In this document: positions 62,831 through 64,000 of the stretch, one piece after another
How the letters are laid out: each line of letters opens with the position of its first letter
How positions within the stretch are numbered: the first letter of the stretch is position 1
Assembly: GCA_037130455.1 (NCBI GenBank)
Contig: JBAXSZ010000004.1
Span: forward strand, 14,917 to 78,916
Direction: 5' to 3'
DNA length: 64,000 nucleotides
From: CAIMZW01 sp037130455
GTDB lineage: Bacteria > Actinomycetota > Actinomycetes > Nanopelagicales > Nanopelagicaceae
Notes under the pieces: model-generated
What the model was told of the DNA's origin: nothing
Database searches by the model: none
What the model saw: the letters and a program-made list of their open reading frames with translations, nothing else
Position numbers and translations under genes: made by a program

Positions 62831-62888
62831 TCCGCCGACTTTGGGTCAGGCAATCGGCTAAAAATTAAATTAATTCGTTCTGTGAACC

Positions 62889-62894
62889 TATGCT
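62889..62894 (+). promoter_or_regulatory. Possible -10 element of the pyruvyl transferase-like gene
   Basis: TATGCT lies 30 bases before the ATG at 62925, giving a leader of about 24 bases that contains AGAGAG before the start. Confidence 0.35.
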
Positions 62895-62924
62895 TTAAAT
62901 CGAAAAGCAAGAGAGAATTCTAGA

Positions 62925-63782
62925 ATGAAATTCATGGAACTTGGTTATTCGCTAAACGATCAATCCAGAAATTTCGGCGACTTACTTCTTCGCGAAAGCG
63001 CTGGCGCCATTTTAGACTTTAAGTTGGTTGCAAAAAAGTATTCAGGGGGAAGTTTTGGTGGCTCCTTACTCTCTCAAGACTGGTTTAAAACTTTTGGAAA
63101 TTTGCACAGCGATCGCCAATTTCTTTTGTACGGTTGCGGGGTTCGTTCAGCAGAAAGAATCGATCAATTACTTCCAGAGAGCGTTGATCTGCTTGGCGTT
63201 CGTGGAAATCATTCGCAGGTCGCCACTGGAGTTAATGCAATAGGAGACCCAGGCATACTTGCACCATTAACTTTAAAATTAGCTCCAAATGTTGACAGAC
63301 CGGGCCAATTCTTACTGATCCCTCATAAGAATGACCCCAGTTCCTATTCACCTCCGGGCTTTATGCGTATGAGCCCGATGCTAATGAGAGGGACAAGTAG
63401 CCTAGAGTTTTCTCGCCTCATCGCTGCTTCAGATTTTGTTCTGACCGGAAGTCTTCATGTCGGAATCCTTGCTTTTGCGCTGGGAACGCCCTTCTGTTTT
63501 TTCAAAGATGAATATTTAGATGTACCGATCAAGTTCAACGATTTTGCCGACTTCTATAAATTGCCAATAACGTTCGCTTCGAGCGCCGATGTGGGTATCG
63601 AGTTCTTTTTGGAGAATCAAAACCAATGGGGAGATCTCGGATATTCTCACTTCGAATCACTTATGAACCCACTATCCGGTTTGCTGAATTTGGATGGCCA
63701 GATGTTGCTCCAAAAGGTCCAGGCTTACTTAGTAAAGCGGGAGGCGGCGTTCAATCTTAAGCGACTTCGCCTCCTTGTTTAA
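62925..63782 (+). CDS. Polysaccharide pyruvyl transferase-like protein
   Basis: A 285-residue protein of the PF04230 type. NFGD (residues 16-19) and LLGVRGNHS are followed by the C-terminal pattern SRLIAASDFVLTGSLHVGILAFALGTPFC. The family transfers pyruvate from PEP to sugars in exopolysaccharides and cell-wall polymers, but many members act as plain glycosyltransferase-like enzymes. No signal peptide. The composition looks more AT-rich than the core genes to the left. Confidence 0.8.
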   Translation: MKFMELGYSLNDQSRNFGDLLLRESAGAILDFKLVAKKYSGGSFGGSLLSQDWFKTFGNLHSDRQFLLYGCGVRSAERIDQLLPESVDLLGVRGNHSQVATGVNAIGDPGILAPLTLKLAPNVDRPGQFLLIPHKNDPSSYSPPGFMRMSPMLMRGTSSLEFSRLIAASDFVLTGSLHVGILAFALGTPFCFFKDEYLDVPIKFNDFADFYKLPITFASSADVGIEFFLENQNQWGDLGYSHFESLMNPLSGLLNLDGQMLLQKVQAYLVKREAAFNLKRLRLLV

Positions 63783-63814
63783 TGGGCGTTAACCCGGTCT
63801 TTTCATGATGAAAC

Positions 63815-63842
63815 AAAGAAGAATAGTTAGATTTTCTTCTTT
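63815..63842 (+). terminator. Possible terminator after the pyruvyl transferase-like gene
   Basis: AAAGAAGAA, ten bases, TTCTTCTTT is a perfect 9-bp inverted repeat 33 bases after the stop. The stem is AT-rich. A second weak stem (CCCCT at 63870-63874 with AGGGG at 63886-63890) lies further on. The 170-base gap to the tRNA gene holds nothing else that is recognisable. Confidence 0.4.
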
Positions 63843-63952
63843 CCGACCAGGGAAAAGCCTGTTATTAGCCCCCTGACCTGCCCAGAGGGGTCAATTACGC
63901 CCTCGAAGAGTTATCCGATATTCTTACGCGGTTGCCGTAATAGAACGACCCT

Positions 63953-64000
63953 GGCGGGTTGCCCGAGCGGCCAATGGGAGGGGACTGTAAATCCCCCGGC
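63953..64000 (+). tRNA. tRNA-Tyr(GTA), 3' part cut by window edge
   Basis: The sequence from 63953 gives a GGCGGGT acceptor strand, a D-arm with CCCGAGCGG, and an anticodon arm GGGGA-CTGTAAA-TCCCC with anticodon GTA at 63987-63989. The first bases of the variable arm follow and the window ends. The form matches bacterial tyrosine tRNA, which has a long variable arm. Confidence 0.9.

Noticed and set aside
1..64000. CRISPR arrays, insertion sequences, prophage or defence systems
   Set aside because: No spaced direct repeats, transposase, integrase or phage structural genes were found. Only the short coding repeats at 22152-22192 and small inverted repeats are present.

Overview
The window looks like chromosomal core DNA from a small-genome, moderate-GC actinobacterium. 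Gene order closely follows blocks known from Mycobacterium and Streptomyces: tilS-hpt-ftsH-folE-folP-folB-folK-panC-nadB-nadC-coaX-lysS-clpC, mutY/radA, proC with the tiny ribosomal protein bS22, the resA/ccdA/resB/ccsB cytochrome c block, a menaquinone cluster and a complete 14-gene nuo operon. The GC content (high 40s by eye), the many 1-8 bp gene overlaps, convergent genes overlapping at their 3' ends and the absence of any gene-free stretch above about 170 bp suggest a streamlined planktonic lineage such as the freshwater acI group (Nanopelagicales). That placement is inference; no rRNA gene is present to confirm it.

Layout. 0-3 kb: the end of an ABC-2 exporter (left edge truncated) and a secreted NlpC/P60 cell-wall hydrolase. 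3-15 kb: tRNA-lysidine synthase, hypoxanthine phosphoribosyltransferase, FtsH, then a tightly coupled cofactor operon (folate, pantothenate, NAD, CoA), lysyl-tRNA synthetase and an ArgA-type acetyltransferase. 15-20 kb: ClpC, and on the minus strand RadA-MutY. 20-26 kb: a Cys-rich YkgJ-like protein, ProC, a secreted Ser/Pro-rich protein, bS22, a large secreted HExxH metalloprotease, and two small genes including a glutaredoxin-like protein. 26-31 kb: a minus-strand operon with an XPB-domain protein, an M20 peptidase and an XPB-type helicase. 31-36 kb: a HAD phosphatase divergent from a phosphatase/thioredoxin/CcdA/ResB/CcsB cytochrome c maturation operon. 36-44 kb: menaquinone genes menA, menE, menB, menC, menD, menF, menG plus the biotin transporter component bioY. 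44-59 kb: nuoA-N. 59-62 kb: a polyprenyl diphosphate synthase, RarD and YajQ. 62-64 kb: a glycosyltransferase and a divergent polysaccharide pyruvyl transferase-like gene, then the start of a tRNA-Tyr cut by the right edge.

Together, menaquinone synthesis, the polyprenyl tail synthase, complex I and cytochrome c maturation describe an aerobic menaquinone-based respiratory chain. The folate/pantothenate/NAD/CoA run is a cofactor operon.

No CRISPR array, transposon, prophage or defence system was found. The strongest non-coding signal is regulatory. At nine genes (tilS, radA, proC, the HAD gene, the histidine phosphatase gene, the PLDc_N gene, menF, nuoA and the glycosyltransferase gene) a TANNNT hexamer lies exactly six bases before the ATG/GTG, as expected for leaderless mRNAs. 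Several more genes have the hexamer 8-10 bases upstream. Less ordinary coding features are the secreted metalloprotease, the repeat-bearing secreted protein next to proC, the missing disA between radA and mutY, and the surface-polysaccharide gene pair beside the tRNA.
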